Assembly (NCBI GenBank): GCA_013823135.1
Contig: PNLP01000020.1
Coordinates: 1-64,000, forward strand
Direction: 5' to 3'
Length of the DNA: 64,000 nucleotides
Source: Planctomycetaceae bacterium
GTDB lineage: Bacteria > Planctomycetota > Planctomycetia > Gemmatales > Gemmataceae
This document shows, piece after piece, positions 45,345-54,395 of this stretch; positions within the stretch are counted from its first letter, which is position 1, and every line of letters starts with the position of its first letter. The translations under genes and the position numbers were made by a program. Under the pieces are notes generated by a model. The model had not been told where the DNA came from, ran no database searches, and worked only from the letters and a program-made list of their open reading frames with translations.

Positions 45345-47825
45345 ATGACTGCAACTACGACTGAACCAACCCTGAACGGTCGCACCCGCGATGTGCTCAA
45401 GCGAGCCGGGAATCCGTTCCGAAACTACTTCGCCCGAAATCCCGACGACGAGGTCTGCGCACGCTACCACGTCCCGGAGCTTTTTTCGGCCGAACGCGAT
45501 CTTCTCCACGCGATTATCGACTTGTATCGCTACGATCCGATGACGCACAGCGAAGTGCTGCCGGTCCTGGGCAACAAGGGTGCGGGAAAGACGCACCTCT
45601 TGCACTCGATCAAGCACGGGACTGGAGGTCAGTGGCAGTTGCTCGTCACACCTGGTGTGTACCAAAAGGACAGTGATTTCCTCGAATACCTGCTGTTCCA
45701 GATCATCGACACGCTCCTCGGTGGCGGAAAGCAGAAGGGCGTGCGGCCGCTTGAATACGTGAGCGATCAACTCGTCCGCCGTGTACTGGGTGTAGCGTTG
45801 CGTGAGTTGACGCCGAGCGAGAAAGTGGAACTATTCCCACCGCCCGGTCTCGGTCGCTGGGCACGTCGGCTTGGACTTGGCACGCAGCAAGCACAGGAAC
45901 GGGTCGAGTGGCTGGCCGAGAATCTTTCGGGTTACTCCAACTTCGCAAGAATGCCCACGCCGCTCAACCGGGCACTCGAAGAAGCTGGGCTCACGCCGCA
46001 AAAAGCATTCGACCTGCTCTCCGCGCACGTGCAAAAGACTGAAGCCCACAACACCGCTGGCTTGATGCGCCGGCACATTTATCAGGGGTTCGCACGTGCT
46101 GCACTCCTGCGAGATGAAGCGGACCTCGCTGGCTTCCTGACCTATGGATTTGCGGAACTGGAATTCCACGTTCGCCCGACACGGCAGGATCTCGTCCTGG
46201 CACTGTTCAAGGTGCTGATGGAAGTGTTCCGCAGCCTGAAGACGCCGGTCGTGGTTGCCTTCGACCAGCTTGAAGACCTGCTGCTCGCACGTCGCAGCGA
46301 CGACGCCCACCGAACTGCCGAATCGTTCTTCGCCGGCATCGTTCAGGTGATGCACCAGATCGACGGGCTGTGCTTCCTGATCTTCGCTGAACGCGGATTG
46401 TGGAACCGCTTCGTGCCGAGCCTCGACGGGTATATTCAGGACCGATTGAACAACCCCGTACACGTTCCGAAACAGGGGACAGTTAAGGCGATTCGGCTCG
46501 AAGCTCCTTCAGCCGACCTATTCCGCCGCGTGTGTGAAGCACGCCTGCGACCGTGCCTCGATGAACTCCCTACTGGTGACCCCGTACCGGAAATCTTCCC
46601 GTTCGCGGACGAGCAAGTGCTGCGGATTGCTAAGACTGAGCCGACGCTTCGTGACATGCTCCAGCAGTGCCGTCACCTGTTCGACCACCTCGTCTACAGC
46701 CCCGACGATGCGGTCGCAGGGCGAGGTGCCGAAGTGAGCACTTTGGTGGACGAGACCGCGGTTGTGAGTCGCGAGCCGGAGAAGCTGGAATCGCGCGTCA
46801 CTGCGTTGATCCCAGAGTCCACTCCTGAAGCGGTTCCCCTCGTGAGCGAAACTGTCAGTCGCGTATCTGCGTTGCTCGAAGACGAAGCACCCGCAACTGC
46901 CTCCGTACCGCCTGATGAGATCACGTTCAAGCGGGTCGATATCGTCGAGACTCCGGCATCGGAGGACGAGCCGCTCCCAACTGCAACGGCTGTTGAGGAG
47001 GTAGAGACTCCGACCTCAAAGATCGCAGTCCAGACCGCACAACCGGTCCTCGAAGAACCGGCCGTGTCTGTCGCTGAGGTGGCGCCCCTCGCCGCGGTCG
47101 CGGAGGTGCCGCCTCCGTTGCCCTTTCCGGCTCCGGTGGTCGCACAAGAACCGCCCCCCGCTGTGGTAACTCCGGTTGAAGTGCCTATCAGCAATCGCAC
47201 GGTGCCAGCACCGGGTGAGTTGTGGGATCAGGAGCAGCGAGCCGCACGCCGGAAGCTCGAACCTGAAGGGGCGCTCACGGGTGCGACCCGCGAACTTCAA
47301 GCGGGGCTCGGGGCGTTTCTGAGCATCTGTCACGAACACGGCGTGAAGGTCGGTCCGTGGCGGCTACAGCACGTGGTGCCGGAATTCACCTTCGGCGAAC
47401 ACCCGACTTACGGCGCCGTGACCATCGCACACTGGGCGTGCAAGGATGGCCAGCCGTGGAAGGTCGGGATCGGTTTGTTCCTGGCCCGCGGTGCCGGTAA
47501 GCCGAAGGATCTGGAAGTGAAGCTCGGCGTCATGGAGACGGAACCGGTCGTGGTCGATCTGCTGATTCTGTTGCGACCCGAAGACGACCTTACGATGGCT
47601 GGCAAGAGCAAGACCTTGTGGCAAGATGCCGAACGTCGCGGCCGGAACGCCAGACTCGAACCTGCTTCGATTGATGGCTTTGCGCAACTTTACAGCTTCC
47701 CACGCTGGTTAGCTGCTGTCCGTGAATCGTTGCCCGAGGGTACGCCGCTACCGAACCTCGCTGACCTGATTCAGGAGAAAGCCGAGAAGTTGCTGGAGCA
47801 AGTCTGCATGCCCGTTCAGGGGTAG
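45345..47825 (+). CDS. Large AAA-type ATPase of unknown system
   Basis: This 826-residue protein has GGAGG seven bases before ATG 45345. It opens NPFRNYFARNPDDEVCARYH. Walker A is VLGNKGAGKTHLLHS (about residue 75) and Walker B is VVVAFDQLEDLL (about 305), with a sensor-like CFLIFAERGLW strand, as in ORC/Cdc6- or STAND-type AAA proteins. Residues about 480-620 are a Val/Pro/Glu-rich, probably disordered linker. The C-terminal 190 residues form a separate alpha/beta domain (VGPWRLQHVVPEFTFGEHPT, WACKDGQPWKVGIGLFLARG, VVVDLLILLRPEDDLTMAGK). That domain was not recognised; it could bind or cut nucleic acid. Together with the preceding gene it forms a compact two-gene unit. Confidence 0.82.
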   Translation: MTATTTEPTLNGRTRDVLKRAGNPFRNYFARNPDDEVCARYHVPELFSAERDLLHAIIDLYRYDPMTHSEVLPVLGNKGAGKTHLLHSIKHGTGGQWQLLVTPGVYQKDSDFLEYLLFQIIDTLLGGGKQKGVRPLEYVSDQLVRRVLGVALRELTPSEKVELFPPPGLGRWARRLGLGTQQAQERVEWLAENLSGYSNFARMPTPLNRALEEAGLTPQKAFDLLSAHVQKTEAHNTAGLMRRHIYQGFARAALLRDEADLAGFLTYGFAELEFHVRPTRQDLVLALFKVLMEVFRSLKTPVVVAFDQLEDLLLARRSDDAHRTAESFFAGIVQVMHQIDGLCFLIFAERGLWNRFVPSLDGYIQDRLNNPVHVPKQGTVKAIRLEAPSADLFRRVCEARLRPCLDELPTGDPVPEIFPFADEQVLRIAKTEPTLRDMLQQCRHLFDHLVYSPDDAVAGRGAEVSTLVDETAVVSREPEKLESRVTALIPESTPEAVPLVSETVSRVSALLEDEAPATASVPPDEITFKRVDIVETPASEDEPLPTATAVEEVETPTSKIAVQTAQPVLEEPAVSVAEVAPLAAVAEVPPPLPFPAPVVAQEPPPAVVTPVEVPISNRTVPAPGELWDQEQRAARRKLEPEGALTGATRELQAGLGAFLSICHEHGVKVGPWRLQHVVPEFTFGEHPTYGAVTIAHWACKDGQPWKVGIGLFLARGAGKPKDLEVKLGVMETEPVVVDLLILLRPEDDLTMAGKSKTLWQDAERRGRNARLEPASIDGFAQLYSFPRWLAAVRESLPEGTPLPNLADLIQEKAEKLLEQVCMPVQG

Positions 47826-47975
47826 TAGTCAGTGTTCAGTAGTCAGTGGTCAGTAAGACCCAGGAGAGCGGCAAAACTGTCGCTCTCGCTTCGTTTCTGT
47901 GCCCAAGTCGGTCACTGCATTCGTAGAACATCTCCGCTTCTGGCTGACAACTGACAACTGACAACTGACAACTCC
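47826..47975. repeat. TCAGT / TGACAAC short-unit repeat tract
   Basis: Directly after the ATPase stop there are copies of agtcagtgttcagtagtcag; just before folC there are about four direct copies of tgacaac (about 47943-47971). The two clusters are roughly complementary to each other, so the whole 150 bases can fold as an imperfect palindrome. The second cluster runs to within two bases of the folC ATG. Confidence 0.75.
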
Positions 47976-49247
47976 ATGACCTACGACGAAGCCCTGAGCT
48001 TCTGGTACGGCCGCATCAATTACGAGGTGCGGTCGGCCCAGCCGGGCGATTTGAAACTGGAGCGGATGAGGGCGCTGCTTGGGCTGCTCGCTGATCCGCA
48101 CGAGCGTGTCCGAGTCGTTCATGTCACGGGCACGAAGGGCAAAGGTTCGACCTGTGCGATGCTCGCGCAGATTCTTCGCTGCGCCGGTTACCGTGTCGGA
48201 TTATTCACCTCGCCACACCTCGAACATGTCGAGGAACGCATTCAAGTTGATGGCGTCCCCATTACCCACGCCGAACTGGCAGCAAGAATCGAGGAAGTCG
48301 CGAAGGCCGTGCGGCAATTGGAAAGCGACGGCACGCCAATCACTTTCTTCGAGATCGGAACGGCACTTGGCTTCCTACATTTCTGTTACCGCCGGTGCGA
48401 CGTTGCGGTCGTCGAAGTCGGACTGGGTGGGCGATTTGATAGCACGAACGTGTGCAACCCGTTGGTGTCTGTCATCACCAATGTCGGTCTCGATCACACA
48501 GCCCAGCTTGGCAATTCACTCGAAGAGATTGCGTTTCAAAAGGCGGGAATCATCAAGCGGCGTGTTCCCGTCGTGAGCGGAGTCACCCAACCTGGACCGC
48601 GTGATGTCGTGCGGAAGGTGGCGACAGAGTTGAACTCGCCGCTCTGGGAGGTTGATGACCACGCACTCAGAGAAAGCCAAGCCCTCTCGCGGTCAGTGGT
48701 CTTACTCGGCGATCACCAACTGGTGAATGCGGTTGGCGCTATTGCCACAATTCAGCGTCTCCGCGAGTCTGGGTTGTCCATTTCCGATACCGCTGTTGTC
48801 CGTGGTTTGAAAACCGTTCATTGGCCCGCACGGGTCGAAGTGATCTCAACGCGGCCCACCATTATCCTCGACACCGCCCACAACGAGCCGAGTGCAGAGG
48901 CGTTGGTGGCCACTCTCCGAACGAATTTTCCCACCGCTGGTCACAAGTCAGTTGTGTTTGCTGTGTCGGCGGATAAGCAGTACGTCGAGATTTTGCGTAT
49001 CTTGGCCGGGTACTTCGACCGATTCTACCTGACGAAATACGGCAACCCGCGAGCGGTGCCGCCGGAGAGGCTGGCTGCCGCCCTGACAGAGGTGTCGCCC
49101 GGAAAGCCATTCGCAATCCATCTGAAATCTGGCGAGGCTTTGGCTGCGGTCCGTGCGGCCAGTGGCCCTGACGACCTGTTGTGCATCACGGGGAGCGTGT
49201 TCCTCGCCGGGGAGTTGCGAGCGTTGCTCTCACGCTTTGATTCATGA
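47976..49247 (+). CDS. folC: Folylpolyglutamate / dihydrofolate synthase
   Basis: This 423-residue enzyme adds glutamate to folate and, in most bacteria, also to dihydropteroate. It shows the ATP loop VTGTKGKGSTCAMLAQIL, the following YRVGLFTSPHLEHVEERIQV, the catalytic VAVVEVGLGGRFDSTNVCNP, ITNVGLDHTAQLGNSLEEIA with the carbamate-lysine region FQKAGIIKR, and LDTAHNEPSAEAL in the C-terminal domain. Length is normal. The ATG has no Shine-Dalgarno sequence because the short-unit repeat abuts it, so translation initiation may be unusual. It is not in an obvious operon. Confidence 0.95.
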   Translation: MTYDEALSFWYGRINYEVRSAQPGDLKLERMRALLGLLADPHERVRVVHVTGTKGKGSTCAMLAQILRCAGYRVGLFTSPHLEHVEERIQVDGVPITHAELAARIEEVAKAVRQLESDGTPITFFEIGTALGFLHFCYRRCDVAVVEVGLGGRFDSTNVCNPLVSVITNVGLDHTAQLGNSLEEIAFQKAGIIKRRVPVVSGVTQPGPRDVVRKVATELNSPLWEVDDHALRESQALSRSVVLLGDHQLVNAVGAIATIQRLRESGLSISDTAVVRGLKTVHWPARVEVISTRPTIILDTAHNEPSAEALVATLRTNFPTAGHKSVVFAVSADKQYVEILRILAGYFDRFYLTKYGNPRAVPPERLAAALTEVSPGKPFAIHLKSGEALAAVRAASGPDDLLCITGSVFLAGELRALLSRFDS

Positions 49248-49289
49248 CGGAGCCTCGGATTTCTCGACTGCCCAAGAGGTTCCGCAGGG

Positions 49290-50948
49290 TTACTTCGTGC
49301 GAACGGGTGCGATGATTCGTGTGGCGTGCTTCTTGTCGAGGTACAAGGTGTTCTTGGCCATCACGGTTGTTTCTGGTGGTTCGACCGTCAGCGGTTCGCC
49401 GGTGTTCGGGTTCGGTTCGTAGAAGGGGGCTCCGGTACTGGCCACGGTGATACGGATTCGGTGACCTTTATTGAAGATCAGGCTTGTCCACCCGACATCG
49501 AAGGCCACGGGGTAGACGGTTCCCGGTTCCATCATCACTTCCTTCTCGTACCCTTCCCGATACCGTGCACGGCGAATGTAGTCGATCACGAGCATGGATC
49601 GACCGTCTGGATACACATCACTGACCCGGACGATGAAATCGGTGTCCTTCGCGGTCGATGATACCCAGAGTTCCGCTTGCACCTTCCCGGTCCATTCAAC
49701 TGGATCTGACAGCACCTCGGATGTGAATGTTCGAACCTCGGTCTGCTTCTCGAAATCGCGTGCATCCTTCGCACCTGGGAAACCACGGCCCAGAATCGTC
49801 GCGGGCTTGATCGGATCGGCGACAAAGGTGGTCGAAGCTTTCTCCTCGGACGGTGGCTGGAGCGATAAGGAACCGCCCTCTCGCAGGTAGTACGGGGTCG
49901 ACAGAGCCTTGACAGGCCAGTCGTCTGCTGTCCGCCAAGCGTTCCCTGGCGCATCCTTTTCGCCAACAGCCCCCATGACGTAGTACCGCACGGTGGGGTC
50001 TTTCATCACGCCGTTGTCTTTGCCTTTCAGGTGATGGTCGAACCAGCGAAGCATGTGCGATTCCGTGTCGAATTTCGCGTTCTCGGCATACTCGAGTTCA
50101 TTGGTTTTGCTCGTGTTCTTGAACCTGCCATGGAGCCAGGGGCCGATAAGTAATTGCTGCTGACCCCGCGAGTTCGGACCTCCCTTGTGTTGCCTGCCGA
50201 CGTAGCTGTCGATGCTGCCCACACACATGAAGTCGTACCAACTGCCCACGGTGAAACAGGGGACATCCATTTTGTCGAAGTGCTTCGTGCAGTCCTCGGC
50301 AGCCCAGTAGGCATCGAAGTTTGGGTGCGAGAACCACTCCTTGAGCAGTTTGCGGTTGTCGTCTGGGTTCCGGCAAACTGAGTCCATCTGCTTGAATCGC
50401 TCGGGCCGGGTTGTGCCACCGATGCGGTATCCTTCGTGGAAGAGACTCAACCCGGTGTCGATCATGTATTGAGCTTTGAGGGATGGTGGCTGAGTGATCG
50501 CCAGGAAGTTCTGTGCGAACCCGGCTTGTGAACTGCCAAATGTGCCAACCTTTCCGGTACTCCACGATTGCTTCGCGAGCCACTCGACCGTGTCGTAACC
50601 GTCCTTCATCTCGCCCCAGCCGAGTGCTCGATAGCCGACCCACGCTCCCTCAGACTTCCCCGCGCCACGAAAATTCTGGGCCGCCACGACGTAACCACCT
50701 TCCGCAAGTTTCGCAAAACCCTTACGGGTGGCGGGCGATGTTAGGTCTGCATATCGCTGTTCGAGCAGTACGGGCCATGGCCCTTTCCCTGGAGGGAAGT
50801 ACAGGTACACGGATAGTTTGGTACCGTCCCGCATCGGAACCATAGCGTGCTTCTCGGTCACGGTTCCGAGATCGATCGGTTTCTCGTCTCCCGCCACGGT
50901 TGACCACGAGCTGAGAAGGGTGAGGAGAGTTGCAATTCGGAGGATCAT
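49290..50948 (-). CDS. CocE/NonD-family hydrolase, secreted
   Basis: This 552-residue protein has a signal peptide (MILRIATLLTLLSSWSTVAG) with GGAG eight bases before the ATG. The alpha/beta hydrolase core opens VPMRDGTKLSVYLYFPPGKG and has the nucleophile in VGTFGSSQAGFAQNFL. The C-terminal jelly roll of the X-Pro dipeptidyl-peptidase S15 family is present (VEWTGKVQAELWVSSTAKDT, NKGHRIRITVASTGAP). Family members hydrolyse acyl or peptide bonds, including acylated amino acids and cocaine-like esters. The substrate is unknown; the periplasm or exterior is the likely site. It follows the TIM-barrel gene by 21 bases in the same direction. Confidence 0.92.
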   Translation of the reverse strand: MILRIATLLTLLSSWSTVAGDEKPIDLGTVTEKHAMVPMRDGTKLSVYLYFPPGKGPWPVLLEQRYADLTSPATRKGFAKLAEGGYVVAAQNFRGAGKSEGAWVGYRALGWGEMKDGYDTVEWLAKQSWSTGKVGTFGSSQAGFAQNFLAITQPPSLKAQYMIDTGLSLFHEGYRIGGTTRPERFKQMDSVCRNPDDNRKLLKEWFSHPNFDAYWAAEDCTKHFDKMDVPCFTVGSWYDFMCVGSIDSYVGRQHKGGPNSRGQQQLLIGPWLHGRFKNTSKTNELEYAENAKFDTESHMLRWFDHHLKGKDNGVMKDPTVRYYVMGAVGEKDAPGNAWRTADDWPVKALSTPYYLREGGSLSLQPPSEEKASTTFVADPIKPATILGRGFPGAKDARDFEKQTEVRTFTSEVLSDPVEWTGKVQAELWVSSTAKDTDFIVRVSDVYPDGRSMLVIDYIRRARYREGYEKEVMMEPGTVYPVAFDVGWTSLIFNKGHRIRITVASTGAPFYEPNPNTGEPLTVEPPETTVMAKNTLYLDKKHATRIIAPVRTK

Positions 50949-50969
50949 GGACGTGGCTCCAGACTCGAA

Positions 50970-51782
50970 TCAGTTCGTCGCCAGGAGGCGACTCGCTGCG
51001 GTAAACCCCAAGCTGACAACTTGCTGCGGTTTCGCTCTCCACAATTCCGGGTTCATCAGTTCGAGCGACACCGCACCATCGTAATCGATCTGCCTGAGTC
51101 GGCGAATGATGGGTTCCAATCGGAAGTCACCTTCGCCTGGCATCACACGATCGGCGTCGGTCATCACTTCTCGTGGCACACCAGCCACATCGCTCAGTTG
51201 AACGTGGAACAGGTTCGCCGCTGTGAGTCGATCCAGGTCTTCTGACTTGCTCGGTCCCTTGTAGAAGTGGAAAGTGTCGAGACACACGCCCACATTTGGC
51301 TCGCGACACTGCTCGACGAGAGTTAACGCCGTATCGAGGCACGAGCAGAATGCATCCCCACCACGGAATTCGAGGGCGAGTCGGACGCCAAAAGCTGCTG
51401 CCCACTGGCCTGCCTGAGCGAGGGAGACAACGGCACGGCCGAGGTCTTGCGTGTCGGGCTTTTGTGCGAAGTCGGCAGCCAGGATCAACGTGCTGATGCC
51501 AAATACCTGACAGAGATCGAGGCGGCGTTTGAAGTGGTCGAAGTGTGCCTTGCGTTGTTCGCCCTGCGACAACAACAGACCACCCTGATACGCTGCGGCG
51601 ATAAGTGTGATGCCACGTTGCGAAAGGGCTGCGAGTGTATTCGCAGCAGAGATGTCTTCCAGGTGCTTTTCGAGTTTGGTCAGCCAGACCTCAATGGTCC
51701 GGCAGCCAGCAGCGTGGTAGTTCTCGGCGTCTTCGGCGAACGAACTCGTGAGTGTCGTCGCTTGGGAAATACACGGGATCAT
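50970..51782 (-). CDS. Xylose-isomerase-like TIM-barrel protein
   Basis: This 270-residue protein belongs to the sugar phosphate isomerase/epimerase family (AP endonuclease 2 fold). Marks are CRTIEVWLTKLEKHLEDI, GVRLALEFRGGDAFCSC with a metal-ligand Glu, VGVCLDTFHFYKG, LFHVQLSDVAG and MPGEGDFRLEPIIRRL, ending YDGAVSLELMNPELW. These are the usual metal-binding positions. The ATG at 51782 lies five bases after the preceding gene's stop; TTG 51791 overlapping that stop is an alternative. The substrate is unknown. Confidence 0.88.
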   Translation of the reverse strand: MIPCISQATTLTSSFAEDAENYHAAGCRTIEVWLTKLEKHLEDISAANTLAALSQRGITLIAAAYQGGLLLSQGEQRKAHFDHFKRRLDLCQVFGISTLILAADFAQKPDTQDLGRAVVSLAQAGQWAAAFGVRLALEFRGGDAFCSCLDTALTLVEQCREPNVGVCLDTFHFYKGPSKSEDLDRLTAANLFHVQLSDVAGVPREVMTDADRVMPGEGDFRLEPIIRRLRQIDYDGAVSLELMNPELWRAKPQQVVSLGFTAASRLLATN

Positions 51783-51787
51783 CGCGG

Positions 51788-53233
51788 TCAAGCCTTCTTC
51801 TTGGGCTTCCCGCCGTCTGGTGCTTTCTTGGTGGGCTTGGTCGGCTCGGGTTCAGGATCGGAGCTGCCATCAAACACCCCTGTTAGCCACAGGACGAGCA
51901 TGGTGACAGCAGTGATATGCAACATTCCGCCAAGAAGGAGCAGCATCTTGCTGCGGCCTTTTTCCTCAGCGGACATCACTCGAACTTTTCGCGGTTCGGC
52001 GGGGCCAGATTGTGCCTGCTCGAATTCGTTTGGGCTGACACCCCACTCATCACTGTGTTCCGTGGCAACCTCGTCCATCGGAACTGCGACCAGTTCGGGA
52101 TGGCCGTTTGCGGCCGCGGGGTTGCTGTATCCGACAACCGAAGCCGGTGACGCCAGAGGGGCCATCTTCGGGCTCGATGGAGCAGTCACCTGACGGCAGA
52201 ACTTGTTCAGCGCGATTTCGACTTCATGAGCACTCTGTGGACGTTTTGCCGGATCTTTCTCGAGCAACTTACTGATCAGCGCGACGAAGTCGGGCGGCAG
52301 ATCGGGCCGGAGCGTCGCCAGGGGTGGTGGGCTGTTCGATCGGATCTTGTTGACAAGTTCCTGGTCCTCACCAGTGAACGGGGGCCGGCCGGTAAGGAGG
52401 AAGTAGAGCGATCCCCCCAAACTGTAGAGGTCGCCGCGGGCATCCTGCGTGGGCGAATCGAGCCGCTCGGGTGGGAGATACGGCGAGACCCCAGTTGGGT
52501 AGGCCGATGCAGGAGGCCGCATCGGAACCAAACCCAGTTCGGCGAGGCGAACCACTGCATCGGGTGCTGGCCGCCGGCGTTGCTTGCCTTGAGCGTTTGT
52601 CTTGACGTTCAGCGGGCCGATCACAAGGTTCGACGGGCGGATGTCGCCGTGCGTTCCGCCGTGCTCGTGAGCCGGTCGGAGTGCCGACGCGATGGACCGA
52701 CCATACTCTGCTGCCAGGAACCCTGGCATCGCGCCGCCGATTTCCTTCGACAGCGTCTCGAGATCGGCCGAGTCTGGTGCCGGATCAATCACGAGATACA
52801 ACTGATCGCCCTGCATTCCGGCATCGAGCAGCGGAACGAGGTTCGGATGTGAAAGCATCCCGAATGCGCGGGCACGAGCCAGGTAATTTGTCGGGTTATC
52901 AATCGGGGAGAACCAGTCGCCCCGGAGTCGTCGGAGAACGATCGGCGTCCGCAGCGAGGGGTGGAGGGCACGATAGGCTGTGCCCCCGGGACACGGACCA
53001 ATCTCGTCGATGATGGGGTAACCGCCGTAGCTCAGTTCGTGGCCTCGATGTTCCCGCAACGCCGACGCCTGAAACTGCGTCAAAACCCCCCGCGATTGGA
53101 GGTATTCGCAGAAGACATTCAAATCGGACTCGGGAAAGTCCGGCTGCGTGATGAGTTGCTGCACCTGTTCCGGGAACAGCACGCGACTGGCCTGAGCGCG
53201 GTCGAGGAAACCCGCGACGGATTCAGAAGGCAT
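51788..53233 (-). CDS. Membrane pseudokinase
   Basis: From ATG 53233 the protein is 481 residues and opens MPSESVAGFLDRAQASRVLF, a natural start for planctomycete kinase genes. The kinase-like domain has IGPCPGGTAYRALH in the loop. The usual lysine is replaced (IVLRRLRG). The catalytic loop reads HGDIRPSN (His195, Asp197, Arg199), and the DFG site reads AELG, so the metal-binding Asp is lost. Regions around YLPPERL and DLYSLGGSLYFLLTGRPPF are normal. A membrane helix near the end (MLLLLGGMLHITAVTMLVLW) leads to a Pro/Lys tail. A scaffold or nucleotide-sensing role is inferred. The open frame continues upstream without a stop. Confidence 0.85.
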   Translation of the reverse strand: MPSESVAGFLDRAQASRVLFPEQVQQLITQPDFPESDLNVFCEYLQSRGVLTQFQASALREHRGHELSYGGYPIIDEIGPCPGGTAYRALHPSLRTPIVLRRLRGDWFSPIDNPTNYLARARAFGMLSHPNLVPLLDAGMQGDQLYLVIDPAPDSADLETLSKEIGGAMPGFLAAEYGRSIASALRPAHEHGGTHGDIRPSNLVIGPLNVKTNAQGKQRRRPAPDAVVRLAELGLVPMRPPASAYPTGVSPYLPPERLDSPTQDARGDLYSLGGSLYFLLTGRPPFTGEDQELVNKIRSNSPPPLATLRPDLPPDFVALISKLLEKDPAKRPQSAHEVEIALNKFCRQVTAPSSPKMAPLASPASVVGYSNPAAANGHPELVAVPMDEVATEHSDEWGVSPNEFEQAQSGPAEPRKVRVMSAEEKGRSKMLLLLGGMLHITAVTMLVLWLTGVFDGSSDPEPEPTKPTKKAPDGGKPKKKA

Positions 53234-54196
53234 GTCAAAACGTCTCGAAGGAAGTACGGCGAGGGTGCTGGGAAGATTGTAGCGTATTCGGGAACCAATA
53301 GCGACGTTCAAGCGGTGGTTTCGCGAGGTTCCCCGCCGGGGACTCTGGAATATGTTGGTTGCAGAATGTGTCGATGATTTGACTGATTTCATCTGAAGCG
53401 TGCGGACACAGTGCTGACGCTCTGTGGAACGAAGTCGCTGCGGTGCCGTTCTGGACCGATTGGATCCAAACGAAACCCGCTGAGATTGCTCAACCGATAA
53501 GTCGGAATCGCAGGGATTGTTCTTCGCCTCACTCCCGTGGTGGCGTGGTTCCGGCGTGGCGGATGGAGTTTCCCGGGCGGGTCCGGCTGACTCCGGTGAA
53601 ACCGGGTGGTCGCCTCGACCAGTTGTCGGCTGGCTCGGGTCGTGAGGCGTTCGTGGTACGGGATTGCCTCCCGCATCACCATTTCCCTGATCCTTCTCGC
53701 GATTCTTTTGCTTCTCGCGCTCGATGATGGCATCGACTTCTTCCTGTGGGAAACGCTTGGCTCGCGCTTCCAGGTCCGCGTCGGATTGTTCTGTCAGCCA
53801 CAGCAAGAACTCGACATCCTCGTCTTTCATCTTGGCGAGTCGAGGGTCGATTTCCTGAGGCTTCTTCGCGGTCGACTTTGCACGACGACGGTGGCGGATC
53901 ATTGTCATGCTGATGCGAGCCAGGCTGTCGGCTGCGTGACGGATCTCGCGATTGTCGCCGACTCGGAGAAGCCTGCGCATCTGGAACATGGACTCGGCGA
54001 GCCCCTCGCGGATCACCTGCCGCTGGGCTTTGGAGTACATGCGGTCGTACAGCTTGCCGGCCTCCTTGCAAAGTTGTTTCAGGTCGTCCGCGGCATAGTC
54101 GAGTTCATCGGCACTGGCAGGCCAGCCCGACCCCTCAGCGCGGAGTTCCGCAGCGCGGGAAAGCACGGCCTCCACTTCGGGGGTCATTGTGAACAT
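53234..54196 (-). CDS. Upstream coding region in frame with pseudokinase
   Basis: From ATG 54196 the first 190 or so residues look like real protein: a helical, charged segment (MTPEVEAVLSRAAELRAEGS, DPRLAKMKDEDVEFLLWLTE, FPQEEVDAIIEREKQKNREK) with no known domain. The following 130 residues are Ser/Arg-rich and lower in GC (about 53500-53240), resembling noncoding sequence, yet no stop codon interrupts the frame before the pseudokinase. Either this is a separate small gene whose stop was lost, or a true 802-residue fusion with a disordered linker. The evidence at hand does not decide. Confidence 0.5.
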
Positions 54197-54229
54197 GGCA
54201 ACACCAGGGGAAAGTGGCGACGCGATCTA

Positions 54230-54289
54230 TCCGAGCCCGAGCGCCAAGCGAGGATCCACGCTGATTCTCGCTTGGCGCTCGGGCTCGGA
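54230..54289. repeat. Perfect 23-bp palindrome
   Basis: TCCGAGCCCGAGCGCCAAGC plus GAG (54230-54252) pairs without mismatch with 54267-54289 around a 14-base loop. It lies 33 bases upstream of the 54196 ATG, between two minus-strand genes. No T-run follows. It resembles a dispersed intergenic hairpin. Confidence 0.85.
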
Positions 54290-54395
54290 CATTCAGTCGG
54301 GACAATACGTTCCGCGAAGAAGTGTCTATCTGTACATGCTGGATGAGTGAGGCGAAGTCAAATCGAATTTCCGATTCATCCCGGGGCGTACCTCG

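Noticed and set aside
47826..47975. Possible CRISPR array
   Set aside because: The repeat unit is seven to ten bases with no spacers of constant length and no cas genes nearby.
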